From: Sphingobacteruim zhuxiongii
GTDB taxonomy: Bacteria; Bacteroidota; Bacteroidia; Sphingobacteriales; Sphingobacteriaceae
Assembly: GCF_009557615.1 (NCBI RefSeq)
Contig: NZ_CP045652.1
Location: 1,736,001 to 1,800,000 of the forward strand
Direction of reading: 5' to 3'
Length of the DNA stretch: 64,000 nucleotides
Each line of letters starts with the position of its first letter. Position 1 is the stretch's first letter. The position numbers and the translations under genes are program-made. The notes beneath the pieces were generated by a model. The model did no database searches. It saw only the letters and a list, made by a program, of their open reading frames with translations, and was not told where the DNA came from. This document shows, in pieces, positions 44,487 through 53,695 of the stretch.

Positions 44487-45428
44487 TTAATACCAATCTT
44501 CGTGACCTTTCTGAATAAATAAAGAAAAGCGCCAATCTTTATTTATTTTGTTTGCACCCGCTGTAAGCTCATTCATCATCGGTTGGCCGGCATCAATCCA
44601 TGCAGAATACCACAAGGACGCCGTTGCCCGAATAGAGGCTTTTATTCGCCGCTCAAGCATGCCCTGCATCGCCTGATGATAATGTCTGCAAAACTCATCG
44701 CTGTAGTCTAATTGAAGTAAATAGTTCTTTACGATATAGCTTCTCTTCCGATATGCCGCTATTTGTTGACTTGTTTGCCATTCCAAATAAAAAACGGAGT
44801 CTAATAAAGCATGACTTGCTCTTACAGTTTCCCAAGCAAAATGGAGCACGTCGGACGTATACTCGGGTTTACCGACGATTAAATTATAGCTTGGAATGAA
44901 CATCTCGGGTAGGCGGGTCTCCCACAAGGCGTGAATACCATGTTGATTGGTTTGTTGACCATTATAATTGCTGCTGGTATGCAATGGAACATGTGCATCC
45001 GCCATGTAATGTCCTAGATCGGATGCATGTTGAATAATCTTTGCGCTATTCTTTTGGGAAAAAGCATTTACAAGCTTTCTGTAAGTCAAATCAATCTGCC
45101 AGGGGATAATTCCTTGTTTTAAGAGGTCTCGCTGCAGGCTATGTTTATCCAATTTGTACCATGGGATGATCAAGGAATCATGGATATTGTTGTGATTGTC
45201 CAAGTGAATGTAGTGACGAGCACCTTCGTCGGGATCTACATAGACACGTTGGTCGGCCTGTACAGACTTCTTTTGGATTTCGTAAGCATATCGTTTGAAA
45301 AAAGGTGACATTTCGAGCGGAAGGCTATAGCTAGCGTGTTGATTAATAATACGATGTGTATAGAATCCCCAAGATTGTAAAGTCAACCCGAAAAATAAAA
45401 TGAATACCAAACGAAAATATCGTTTCAT
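44487..45428 (-). CDS. Zinc-dependent phospholipase C / S1-P1 nuclease-like secreted protein
   Basis: This 313-residue protein has a signal peptide (MKRYFRLVFILFFGLTLQSWG) and mature N-terminus WGFYTHRIINQHA, in which the Trp and His are first metal ligands in this fold. DLGHYMADAHVPLHTSSNYNG and HGIHALWETRLPE supply HxxxD and HxxWE metal-binding motifs for a tri-zinc site. The family cleaves phosphodiesters in phospholipids or single-stranded nucleic acids; the sequence does not decide which. It precedes the TonB receptor in the same operon, so it may release the ligand that the receptor takes up. Confidence 0.85.
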   Translation of the reverse strand: MKRYFRLVFILFFGLTLQSWGFYTHRIINQHASYSLPLEMSPFFKRYAYEIQKKSVQADQRVYVDPDEGARHYIHLDNHNNIHDSLIIPWYKLDKHSLQRDLLKQGIIPWQIDLTYRKLVNAFSQKNSAKIIQHASDLGHYMADAHVPLHTSSNYNGQQTNQHGIHALWETRLPEMFIPSYNLIVGKPEYTSDVLHFAWETVRASHALLDSVFYLEWQTSQQIAAYRKRSYIVKNYLLQLDYSDEFCRHYHQAMQGMLERRIKASIRATASLWYSAWIDAGQPMMNELTAGANKINKDWRFSLFIQKGHEDWY

Positions 45429-45538
45429 AGCTTGGAAAAATGTCTATAGTAATATAGCTATGTTTAATAAAAGAATAATGAATTTAATGATAAGTTATTA
45501 ATCGTTTTTCGTTACTTTGAGGTTCAATCAATCTGTGG

Positions 45539-46525
45539 ATGAAAATTTTATATGCTGTACAGGGTACAGGAAATGGACATTTAACAAGGGCAATTGATAT
45601 TATTCCCTGCCTACAAGCTCACGCACAAGTGGACGTCTTGGTAAGTGGTATCCAGGCGGATATCCAATTACCTTTTGAAGTCAAATATAGATATCATGGT
45701 TTAAGTTTTATCTTCGGTAAATCGGGAGGTGTCGATCTATGGAAAACATTTATGAGCTCTACTGTTCGTAAGTTTGTCAAAGAGGTCAACTCAGTGCCCG
45801 TTGAGGATTATGACTTGGTCATAAATGACTTCGAGCCGATCTCTGCTTGGGGCTGTTACTTCAAAGAAAAGCCCTGTATTGGTTTAAGCCATCAAATAGG
45901 CGCGTTTGATCCTGCCAGTCCTAAACCGGAAGAAACGGATATGTTGGGTAAGTTTATCATGAAAAACTATGCACCCTCAACCAGTGCCTATGGTTTCCAC
46001 TTTAAATCCTATGCAAGCCATATATTCACGCCCGTCATTCGCCAGTCTGTCCGACAATTAGAGTCTATAGACAAAGGGCATTATACGGTATATTTGCCAT
46101 CTTATGACGATGCACATCTTATTAAGCAACTCACGCGCTTCCCGGATGTAAAATGGGAAGTATTCTCCAAGCATAATAAGCGACCATTCCATCAAAAGAA
46201 TGTCTCGATAAATCCGATTAATAGTGACGCTTTTGTCGCAAGTATGGCAAGTTCTTCTGGTGTTTTATGCGGTGCAGGCTTTGAAACTCCAGCCGAAGCC
46301 TTATATTTGGGAAAGAAACTATTGGTTATACCTATGAAAAACCAATATGAGCAGCACCTAAACGCCGCTTCTTTGGAAGAAATCGGTGTGCCTGTAATCA
46401 AATCGTTGAAAAAGAAATATGAATATGATATCGAGGCTTGGCTGAATGCGAAGTCACGCGTCAACGTCGATTATCCGGATTGTACTGCTGATATTGTTGA
46501 GAAAATCATCAAAAAACACAGCTAA
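45539..46525 (+). CDS. Glycosyltransferase-family protein (GT-B type)
   Basis: This 328-residue protein starts with VQGTGNGHLTRAIDII, a glycine-rich N-terminal loop like that of GT28-type enzymes (G-x-G-H). The C-terminal half has GVLCGAGFETPAEALYLGKKLLVIP and NQYEQHLNAASLEEIGV, the UDP-sugar-binding pattern of MurG/UGT-like GT-B enzymes. It probably transfers a sugar to a lipid or cell-surface acceptor; the acceptor is unknown. Only 2 bp separates it from the FKBP gene, so both are in one transcript. Confidence 0.8.
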   Translation: MKILYAVQGTGNGHLTRAIDIIPCLQAHAQVDVLVSGIQADIQLPFEVKYRYHGLSFIFGKSGGVDLWKTFMSSTVRKFVKEVNSVPVEDYDLVINDFEPISAWGCYFKEKPCIGLSHQIGAFDPASPKPEETDMLGKFIMKNYAPSTSAYGFHFKSYASHIFTPVIRQSVRQLESIDKGHYTVYLPSYDDAHLIKQLTRFPDVKWEVFSKHNKRPFHQKNVSINPINSDAFVASMASSSGVLCGAGFETPAEALYLGKKLLVIPMKNQYEQHLNAASLEEIGVPVIKSLKKKYEYDIEAWLNAKSRVNVDYPDCTADIVEKIIKKHS

Positions 46526-46527
46526 AC

Positions 46528-47202
46528 ATGAAATACATTTTCGGACTTCTGTCCATCTTTTTTGCACTAAATACCTCCGCACAATCGCTAAAAACCGCAA
46601 ACGACTCCTTAACCTATGCGTTAGGGCAGGATCTTGGAAAGCACTTAAAACGCTTAGACTTTCCGGTGAATCAAGCTGTATTGATGAAATCCATTAAACA
46701 AGCATTGGATGGTAAAGGACAAAAGTTCTCCGAATCTCAAGTTAATGATATAATCCAAACTGGTTTAACACGTTTGGGAGAAGAGAAAATTAGTAAAACC
46801 AAAGCAAAGTCTCAAGCGGTGCTTGATGAAAATAAAAAGAAAGCAGGCGTCATTGTGACCAAAGAAGGTTTACAGTACGAAGTGCTGCAAGAAGGAACAG
46901 GTTTACACCCTAAACTGCAGGATGAGGTTGTTGTTCATTACAAAGGAATGCTTGCCGACGGTACAGTATTCGACAGCTCTTATGATCGAAATGAACCTTT
47001 AACAGTTGGCGTTGATCGTGTCATTGATGGTTGGAGGATTGGGATCCCAACGATGAAGGTTGGTGGGAAGACTCGATTTGTTATTCCACATGACTTGGGG
47101 TATGGAGCACGAGAAAGTGGTCCAATTCCTGCATTTTCTACTTTAATCTTCGAAGTGGAGCTGTTAAAAATCCTAAGCGACGAACCCCATGAATCAATCT
47201 AA
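46528..47202 (+). CDS. FKBP-type peptidyl-prolyl isomerase, exported
   Basis: This 224-residue protein has a signal peptide (MKYIFGLLSIFFALNTSAQS), a helical FKBP-N dimerisation region (residues 25-110), and a C-terminal FKBP domain with VVHYKGMLADGTVFDSSYDR and VIDGWRIGIPTMKVGG, then FVIPHDLGYGARESGPIPAFSTLIF. The arrangement is that of Mip/FkpA proteins, periplasmic folding catalysts. The stop overlaps the start of the aldo/keto reductase gene by 14 bp. Confidence 0.93.
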   Translation: MKYIFGLLSIFFALNTSAQSLKTANDSLTYALGQDLGKHLKRLDFPVNQAVLMKSIKQALDGKGQKFSESQVNDIIQTGLTRLGEEKISKTKAKSQAVLDENKKKAGVIVTKEGLQYEVLQEGTGLHPKLQDEVVVHYKGMLADGTVFDSSYDRNEPLTVGVDRVIDGWRIGIPTMKVGGKTRFVIPHDLGYGARESGPIPAFSTLIFEVELLKILSDEPHESI

Positions 47203-48094
47203 GCTCGCACATGCAGATCTATTAATTCCGGAAATATCTTTAGGGGCAATGTCACTAGATTATAAGGAGCCACAATTAGCTTCTAAGATCTTAGATCAGG
47301 CATTAGCCTTAGGAATAAACTATATCGATACGGCGGATTTATACGATCGCGGTGAGAATGAGCGGATGATTGGAAATTTAACCAAGGCAAATCGCAAGAA
47401 TTGGCTATTGGCTTCCAAAGTTGGTAATTTATGGCGTCAGGATGGATCCGGATGGGATTGGGTTCCATCAAAGCAATATATTATCCAAGCCGTGGAGCAA
47501 AGCTTAAAGAATTTGCAAACTGATTATTTGGATCTGTATCAACTTCACGGAGGTACCAATGAAGATCCCATGGCGGAAATTGTGGAGGCCTTTGAACTGT
47601 TGAAGGCACAAGGCAAGATTCGTGCATATGGCATATCATCTATCCGTCCGAATGTTTTCCAGAATTATGCAAAAGGGAGTCAGATTTCCAGTAATCTGAT
47701 GCAATATAGTTTACTTGATCGTCGTCCGGAAGAATATTTGGATTTCTTCGATAAATCGCAAGTGTCGGTTTTTGTTCGTGGTGCCTTAGCACAAGGATTG
47801 CTGGTAGATAAGTCTGCCAAGTCGTATTTAGGATTTGAAGCTACGGCGATAGCGCGCCTACAAATTGCTTTACAAGATGTATCGAATGATTTACAAGTGC
47901 CAAAACTCGCATTAGCCTTGAAGTATCCATTACTGCATAGAGCTGTAAAATCAATTGTGGTAGGGATTCGAACAGCGCAGCAAATGGATGATTTGGAACA
48001 GGCTATACAGAAATTAGCGGATATTCAGCTTTCTGACTATGAGGATTTATTAAATCTATTGCCTACAAACCGCTATACAGATCATAGGCAATAA
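47189..48094 (+). CDS. Aldo/keto reductase
   Basis: This 301-residue protein is an (alpha/beta)8 NADPH oxidoreductase. The catalytic tetrad is visible: D and Y in NYIDTADLYDRGENE, K in LLASKVG, and H in YLDLYQLHGG. The C-terminus has the NADP-binding KSIVVGIRTAQQMDD. The aldehyde/ketone substrate is not predictable. It is the third gene of a GT-FKBP-AKR run, translated in overlap with the FKBP gene. Confidence 0.9.
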   Translation: MNQSKLAHADLLIPEISLGAMSLDYKEPQLASKILDQALALGINYIDTADLYDRGENERMIGNLTKANRKNWLLASKVGNLWRQDGSGWDWVPSKQYIIQAVEQSLKNLQTDYLDLYQLHGGTNEDPMAEIVEAFELLKAQGKIRAYGISSIRPNVFQNYAKGSQISSNLMQYSLLDRRPEEYLDFFDKSQVSVFVRGALAQGLLVDKSAKSYLGFEATAIARLQIALQDVSNDLQVPKLALALKYPLLHRAVKSIVVGIRTAQQMDDLEQAIQKLADIQLSDYEDLLNLLPTNRYTDHRQ

Positions 48095-48106
48095 ATCACT
48101 TTATTT

Positions 48107-48850
48107 TTATCCGTTGAAATACTTACGCTTGATAGCTTCTAAATCTTCAGGTGTATCAATCGCATCGTTGACATGATTAGAAATGGCTGTTTTAATGCTA
48201 TAGCCATTATCAATCCAACGAAGCTGTTCTAAGGACTCTATCTTTTCTAAATTCGATACCGGCAGTTGAGTTAATTCCTTTAAAATTCCAGTACGATAGC
48301 CGTAGATACCTATGTGGTTATAGTAATCCGCATGATTTAGCCAGTCTTTGATATCCTTTCCGCGGTAATAAGGGATTGCCTGACGCGAAAAGTAAATTGC
48401 TTCCTGTTTCGTGTTTAGGACCACTTTTGGCTTATTCACGTTGTCAAGATCGTTAAATTCCGTAATCTTACGTATCAACGTCGCAATCTGAACCTCTTGG
48501 TTTTCAAAACAGGATACCAATAAATCGATTTGCTGTGGATCGATAAAAGGTTCGTCGCCTTGTATATTGATGACCGTTTCAAATCCGGTAATATTCTGTA
48601 CGACTTCCGCACAGCGATCTGTTCCTGACTGATGTTCTTTACTCGTCATTACGACGTTGCCAGCAAAGCTTTTTACATGATCGAAAATACGTTGATCGTC
48701 GGTTGCTACCACGACCTCACTAAGACTACTCGCGTGTTTGACTTGGTTATAAACACGTTGAATCATTGTCATTCCGCCAATGTCGACCAAAGGTTTCCCA
48801 GGGAATCGCGTAGAATCGTAGCGTGCAGGTATTACTCCAATTACTTTCAT
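48107..48850 (-). CDS. kdsB: 3-deoxy-manno-octulosonate cytidylyltransferase (CMP-KDO synthetase)
   Basis: The start at 48850 gives MKVIGVIPARYDSTRFPGKPL, the family start; an in-frame ATG two codons upstream is unlikely. The 247-residue enzyme has the CTP-binding PARYDSTRFPGKPL, then VATDDQRI, NIQGDEPFIDPQQID (metal- and nucleotide-binding Asp), IYFSRQAIPY and HIGIYGYR. It activates KDO for the inner core of lipopolysaccharide. It faces the aldo/keto reductase gene. Confidence 0.95.
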   Translation of the reverse strand: MKVIGVIPARYDSTRFPGKPLVDIGGMTMIQRVYNQVKHASSLSEVVVATDDQRIFDHVKSFAGNVVMTSKEHQSGTDRCAEVVQNITGFETVINIQGDEPFIDPQQIDLLVSCFENQEVQIATLIRKITEFNDLDNVNKPKVVLNTKQEAIYFSRQAIPYYRGKDIKDWLNHADYYNHIGIYGYRTGILKELTQLPVSNLEKIESLEQLRWIDNGYSIKTAISNHVNDAIDTPEDLEAIKRKYFNG

Positions 48851-49077
48851 ATTCAAAAATAGACATTAGATATTGGAATTAAAAAGGTAGGGAAACATGC
48901 CTGAAGATTTTTGATTCAAAAGTCGATTAATTAATGATTTACCAAAGGTAAAAGTTAGCGTTCGGTATGTTTCATATCGACTTTTTAATAGCCTTGCTAT
49001 ATAGCAAGTTCGTACCTCGTTCGATGGGAGTCGAATCGCGATAAGCGAATGGATGGAACCGTAGTGTTCTGAAAACA
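48851..49077. other. Non-coding stretch upstream of kdsB
   Basis: No gene is seen. It should hold the kdsB promoter on the minus strand; I see no box I can defend. Confidence 0.35.
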
Positions 49078-49110
49078 AAAAAAAGCCAGAATTGATATTC
49101 TGGCTTTTTA
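49077..49110 (-). terminator. Terminator of the trpS-dNK transcript
   Basis: AAAAGCCAGAAT (49081-49092) pairs with ATTCTGGCTTTT (49097-49108) with a TGAT loop; on the minus strand it is followed by TTTTGTTTTC. Confidence 0.9.
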
Positions 49111-49168
49111 ATAGGTAATCAGGCAATGCTTTTTTGCAACAAACTGCTATACCTTATATATTTTTAGA

Positions 49169-49783
49169 TTAAAATAAACCGAATAGTTCGGCTTCAATCT
49201 TTTGGATAATTGTTCCAAGATCCTCTTGATTATTTGCGAAATCTAAGTTGTCTTTATCTAAGATAAGTAGCTTTCCTTCTTTGTAATTTCCTATCCATTT
49301 TTCGTATTTATCATTCAATTTGGACAGATAATCAAGGCGAATGCCAGATTCATAATCTCTTCCACGTTTTTGGATGTTGTTGACTAGGGTAGGGACAGAA
49401 GCTTTTAAATAAACTAATAAGTCTGGTGGCTTGATGTAATGAATAATAGATTGAAAGATGTCGCTATAGTTTTCGAAATCTCTAGCACTCATCAATCCCA
49501 TATCATATAAGTTTTCTGCGAAGATATAAGCGTCTTCATAAATCGTTCTATCTTGAATCATATTGATTTGACGATTTTGAAGATCCACGATATGACGGAA
49601 TCTGCTATTCAAAAAGAAGATTTGTAGGTTGAATGCCCAGCGTTTCATATCGCTGTAAAAATCTTCTAAATAGGGGTTGTTTTCTACGGCTTCGAATTGT
49701 GGCTCGAAGTTTAAGTGTTTGGCAAGTCTTTCTGTTAAAGTTGTTTTACCGGCACCAATATTTCCAACAATTGCTATATGCAT
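49169..49783 (-). CDS. Deoxynucleoside kinase (dGK/dAK-type)
   Basis: This 204-residue P-loop kinase starts MHIAIVGNIGAGKTTLTERL. It has the family's NPYLEDFYSDMKRWAFNLQIFFLN segment, DRTIYEDAYIFAENL (the DRS-like motif) and KRGRDYESGIRLDYLSKL (lid). It phosphorylates deoxynucleosides for DNA precursor salvage. The gene lies 8 bp after trpS on the minus strand, in the same transcript, and is ended by a hairpin terminator. Confidence 0.9.
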   Translation of the reverse strand: MHIAIVGNIGAGKTTLTERLAKHLNFEPQFEAVENNPYLEDFYSDMKRWAFNLQIFFLNSRFRHIVDLQNRQINMIQDRTIYEDAYIFAENLYDMGLMSARDFENYSDIFQSIIHYIKPPDLLVYLKASVPTLVNNIQKRGRDYESGIRLDYLSKLNDKYEKWIGNYKEGKLLILDKDNLDFANNQEDLGTIIQKIEAELFGLF

Positions 49784-49791
49784 AATATCTA

Positions 49792-50790
49792 TTAAAACAG
49801 TCTTTTTAGACCAATGATTTCACGAACTTCTTTAATGGTTTTTTGCGCGCTTGCCGATGCTTTTTCAGCACCTAGCTTAACGACTTTCTTAATGTACTCA
49901 TCATCTTTCGAGATGCTATCGATTCTTGAGCGTACGTCTGCAGTAGCTAAGACCATGTCTTCTGCCAGTTGTTTTTTGAAGTCGCCGTAACGTATTTCAC
50001 ATTTGTTGTATAAGGAATCAAAATGTTCTACTGTATCTGCTGTAGAAACGACATTCATTAAGTCAAATAGATTCTGTACGGCTTCAGGTTTTGCTTGGTT
50101 CATTTCGGTAGGACCGGCATCTGTCACTGCACGCATAATCTTCTTGCGAATTGCATCCTCCGTGTCAGATAGGTAGATACAGTCGGCATCGCCATTAGAT
50201 TTACCCATTTTCCCTTGTCCAGATAAGCCTGGTACTTTTACCAATTTATCCGTATACGTAAATGCAAATGCTTCTTTGAAATAGTCTACATCATACAATC
50301 GGTTAAAGCGATTACCAAAAGTTCTGGTCATTTCTAGGTGTTGCTCTTGATCTTTACCTACAGGGACTTTAACACCATGGTGGATTAAAATATCACAAGC
50401 CATTAAAACAGGGTAGGTCAATAATCCTGCGTTGACGTTATTAGGGTTTGCACGAACCTTGTCTTTGAAAGAAGTGGCTCTTTCTAATTCGCCAAGGTAT
50501 GCGTTCATATTCATGTATAAGTAAAGTTCAGCGACCTCAGGAACGTCCGATTGAACGTAGATCGTTGATTTTTCAGGATCTAATCCTGCAGCTAAATATT
50601 CGACAACGACATTGCGAACCATGCTATTTAGGTCCTGCGGGGTAGGGTGTGTCGTTAAAGAGTGTAAATCAGCAATAAAAAAGAAACAGTTATATTCATC
50701 CTGCATCTTCACGAAATTGCTCAACGCTCCATAGTAATTTCCTAAGTGTAATTTTCCGGTACTTCTAATACCACTAACAACAGTTTCCAT
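49792..50790 (-). CDS. trpS: Tryptophanyl-tRNA synthetase
   Basis: This 332-residue class I synthetase has the HIGH-type motif TGKLHLGNYYG, the KMSKS-type motif KMGKSNGD, and SGQGK before it. It charges tRNA-Trp. The length is usual for the bacterial enzyme. It heads a transcript with a deoxynucleoside kinase. Confidence 0.95.
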   Translation of the reverse strand: METVVSGIRSTGKLHLGNYYGALSNFVKMQDEYNCFFFIADLHSLTTHPTPQDLNSMVRNVVVEYLAAGLDPEKSTIYVQSDVPEVAELYLYMNMNAYLGELERATSFKDKVRANPNNVNAGLLTYPVLMACDILIHHGVKVPVGKDQEQHLEMTRTFGNRFNRLYDVDYFKEAFAFTYTDKLVKVPGLSGQGKMGKSNGDADCIYLSDTEDAIRKKIMRAVTDAGPTEMNQAKPEAVQNLFDLMNVVSTADTVEHFDSLYNKCEIRYGDFKKQLAEDMVLATADVRSRIDSISKDDEYIKKVVKLGAEKASASAQKTIKEVREIIGLKRLF

Positions 50791-50900
50791 ATGGCTGCAA
50801 AGTTACGGAAAAAAATACTAGTTTTTCTTAGGCGGTACCGCATAAAAACGTCGGAAAACGAAATTCTTAACCGATGGTGGAAGGGCCTTCCGCTTGGCGT

Positions 50901-51281
50901 CTAATAGATATGTGGATTTTCCAATAAGTCACATACATAGCCCAGTACTTCGGCCTCCGAAGAGCCGTCTTCTAACATCGAGAAGGTTAAGTAGGCTGCG
51001 TATATCTCCGGACTAAAGAGGATGTGTTTGTCTGAAACAATAGTGTCGATAATGCCTTCGCGAACATCAATACCTAGATGTTCTAATTCGTTATGGAGAT
51101 TCGTGGAGATGGTTTCATGTTCTTCACCTGAAGCGAAACCGACAATGATATGGAGTACGAGTTTATCGAATAATTCGGGCTGCATATTTTTAAACTTATT
51201 CGCATAGAGCTCAGCGTCAAAACGACTTTTTGCACTTGAGACAATTTTGTCCCAAATTAGGTATTCTGTTTTCGTTTGCAT
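50901..51281 (-). CDS. Small conserved hypothetical protein
   Basis: The 126-residue product is acidic and helical, with no signal peptide, membrane segment or catalytic motif. I do not recognise the family. It lies 110 bp upstream of trpS on the same strand and may be in that transcript. Confidence 0.6.
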   Translation of the reverse strand: MQTKTEYLIWDKIVSSAKSRFDAELYANKFKNMQPELFDKLVLHIIVGFASGEEHETISTNLHNELEHLGIDVREGIIDTIVSDKHILFSPEIYAAYLTFSMLEDGSSEAEVLGYVCDLLENPHIY

Positions 51282-51430
51282 GGTTTAAAGTTTATAAATT
51301 GTTAAGGTAAATTTAATTAATATTATCTTAATTTCCAATGGCTAAAGGCGCTAATTGTTAAGAAATTATGCAAACAATATGGGGCGCTGAAAGGTTTTAT
51401 AAGAAAAAGCATTTTAAACGATAGAATACG

Positions 51431-51817
51431 ATGGAAGATCACAAGAACAAGAAAAATGTAGATGGTGAAAAAGGAGATTTTGAGCCTAAGGATTTAGCTT
51501 ATAATGCCGACGACGCGAGCTTTGAACTGGATGTGAATGATAATGATCCGGATTGGGATCATCCTTCGGATTACGATACGATTAGTGAGGGTGCGGAAAC
51601 GGATGACTCAAGTTACGATTCATCAAATCCATTTGTTGGCGATGAGTATGCCGATTTAGATGAACTGCGCGAAGATAGTTTATCGGATAATCATATGCAT
51701 ATCGCGGGGGAGTCGAGTTTGCGGATTTCGAAAGAAGACGAGGAACTCGCTCGTGATGAAGAGGATAATCGGGATGACTTGGATGAAGAGGGTTATCCGA
51801 TTAATGATAGGGAATAA
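51431..51817 (+). CDS. Highly acidic, low-complexity hypothetical protein
   Basis: The 128-residue product is dominated by Asp and Glu, with repeated NDNDPDWDHPSDYD and EELARDEEDNRDDLDEEGYP blocks and hardly any hydrophobic core, so it is probably disordered. It may bind a basic partner or cations. No known domain. It precedes the SDR gene by 76 bp. Confidence 0.6.
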   Translation: MEDHKNKKNVDGEKGDFEPKDLAYNADDASFELDVNDNDPDWDHPSDYDTISEGAETDDSSYDSSNPFVGDEYADLDELREDSLSDNHMHIAGESSLRISKEDEELARDEEDNRDDLDEEGYPINDRE

Positions 51818-51893
51818 TTTTGAATTATCTAAGCCTGCTATTTGCTTCTTTGCGTATTGAAACTCTATATTTATAGTCTAATAAATATGTCAA

Positions 51894-52682
51894 ATGCAAA
51901 TAGATTTAAAAGGTAAAACAGCCTTGGTTGGGGGCGCATCGGCGGGAATAGGGAAGGCTATTGCGCAAGAGCTTGCTAAATGTGGTGCTACTGTTTTTAT
52001 AATGGCTAGAAACGAAGACAAGCTGAAGAAAGTACTGTCGGAATTGGATGCGAAAGCAGGGCAGGTTCATGGTTACCTTGTTTCAGATTTCATGAATTAT
52101 GAACAGCACAAAGCTACTTTAAATACCTTTTTCAAGTCTCAGGCGATCGATATTTTAGTGAATAATACGAATGGCCCTGCAGCGGGTTCTGTATTATCGA
52201 AAGAAGAAGAGGATTATCAGGGCGCTTTTGAGCTTTTGTTTCAAACGGCAGTTTATACGAGTAATTTGGCTTTGAATCATATGAAGAAGCAAGGTTATGG
52301 TCGTATCATCAATGTGTCGTCGATGACGGTTAAGGAGCCTCAGGACAATCTAGTACTTTCGAATACGATGCGCACGGCTTTGGTGAGCTGGAGTAAATCG
52401 TTAGCAAATGCCGTAGGGAAGGATGGAATTACGGTAAATTCGGTATTGACGGGTTATTTTGCGACCGATCGTTTATATAGTTTGATGGAGAAACAAGCGG
52501 AACAAGAGGGCTTGGATATCGCTATTATCGAGAAACGTAGACGAGAGAGTATACCTTTGAAAAGATTAGGCAAACCAGAAGAATATGGTTACCTCGTTGC
52601 ATTCTTAGCTTCTCCTTATGCTTCTTTTCTGACTGGAGCTTCCATTCCATTGGATGGCGGTATTTCCAACTTAATATTCTAA
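51894..52682 (+). CDS. Short-chain dehydrogenase/reductase-fold protein lacking the usual Tyr/Lys
   Basis: This 262-residue protein has a Rossmann N-terminus (LVGGASAGIGKAIAQELAKC), the NNTNGPAAGS structural motif, INVSSM with the catalytic-type Ser, and the C-terminal GASIPLDGG. The YxxxK pair is missing: where it should be, the sequence reads NLVLSNTMRTALVSW, with Ser/Asn and Arg in place of Tyr and Lys. It may be a reductase with another mechanism, a binding protein, or a member of an atypical SDR branch. Confidence 0.85.
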   Translation: MQIDLKGKTALVGGASAGIGKAIAQELAKCGATVFIMARNEDKLKKVLSELDAKAGQVHGYLVSDFMNYEQHKATLNTFFKSQAIDILVNNTNGPAAGSVLSKEEEDYQGAFELLFQTAVYTSNLALNHMKKQGYGRIINVSSMTVKEPQDNLVLSNTMRTALVSWSKSLANAVGKDGITVNSVLTGYFATDRLYSLMEKQAEQEGLDIAIIEKRRRESIPLKRLGKPEEYGYLVAFLASPYASFLTGASIPLDGGISNLIF

Positions 52683-52695
52683 TACAATTGGAAGC

Positions 52696-53571
52696 CTATT
52701 CGGCTTCCAATTGCGCTTTATAATTCTTCTTGTGCTCTTCAATCTCTGGTTCCATCTCTGGATATTGAATATCTGGATAGCTAGAGAGTACTTCATAGAT
52801 AATCTGTGCGACTAGATATCGGCTGATCGGCTTGCTATCGGAAGGGATAACATACCAAGGGGCATCTTTTTTACTGGTGTTTTGGATGGCTTCCTCATAG
52901 CAGACCATATATTTATCCCATAGTTTTCGCTCTTCCAAATCGCCAGGCGAGAACTTCCAGTTTTTTTCATCCTCTTCTAAACGACTTAATAGTCGTTCTT
53001 TCTGCTCATCCTTGCTGAGGTTTAAGAAGAATTTTAGGACGATTGTTCCATTTTCAACGATTCTTTTCTCGAAGTTGTTGATTTGTTCATAGCGCATTTT
53101 CCAAAAATCCTTTGGTAGATCCTTCGGATTGTTGATATGTGGAATACGCTCATTCAAGAGATATTCTGGATGTACTCGGGTGACTAAGACATTCTCATAA
53201 TGTGTGCGGTTGAATACAGCGAATTTGCCTTTCTCGGGAAGTTTGATCTCGTGACGCCATAAGTAATCATGCTCCAATTCCTGAGAATTTGGGGTTTTAA
53301 AGCTCTCTACAACAACTCCGCGAACATTAAATTCTTTAAAAACTTCGCGTATCAAGGAATCTTTGCCGGAGGTATCCATCCCCTGTAAGCAGATTAAAAC
53401 GCTGTATTTATCGTGCGCATACATTTTATCTTGTATCTCGGCGATTTTCTTACGTAGTTTCTTTAGCTCGGCTTTGGCATCATCCGGATTGATTTCATCG
53501 CGTATATCTGTAGGATGTTCCTTGAGTTTAAAGCTGCTTTTTGCAGTTAATAGCTTCGAGTAGTTGGTCAT
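52696..53571 (-). CDS. Polyphosphate kinase 2 (PPK2), class III-like
   Basis: This 291-residue enzyme has the Walker A LQGMDTSGKDSLIR, the Walker B-like FNRTHYENVLVTRVHPEYLL and a lid-region segment SRLEEDEKNWKFSPGDL. The FNR(S/T)HYE(D/N)VL form is that of PPK2 class III, which can phosphorylate AMP and ADP with polyphosphate. It shares the upstream region with the SatD-like gene. It may buffer nucleotide levels. Confidence 0.9.
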   Translation of the reverse strand: MTNYSKLLTAKSSFKLKEHPTDIRDEINPDDAKAELKKLRKKIAEIQDKMYAHDKYSVLICLQGMDTSGKDSLIREVFKEFNVRGVVVESFKTPNSQELEHDYLWRHEIKLPEKGKFAVFNRTHYENVLVTRVHPEYLLNERIPHINNPKDLPKDFWKMRYEQINNFEKRIVENGTIVLKFFLNLSKDEQKERLLSRLEEDEKNWKFSPGDLEERKLWDKYMVCYEEAIQNTSKKDAPWYVIPSDSKPISRYLVAQIIYEVLSSYPDIQYPEMEPEIEEHKKNYKAQLEAE

Positions 53572-53695
53572 AGCGTGTTTTTTAGTATTAGCAATTTACT
53601 AATTTTTATCATTCTTATTTGCAGGCTAAACGATTTTCAGTAGTCCTTTGTTTCGTATGGAATTAAGTATTTCTTTCTTGTTTGATTTATTTTGA

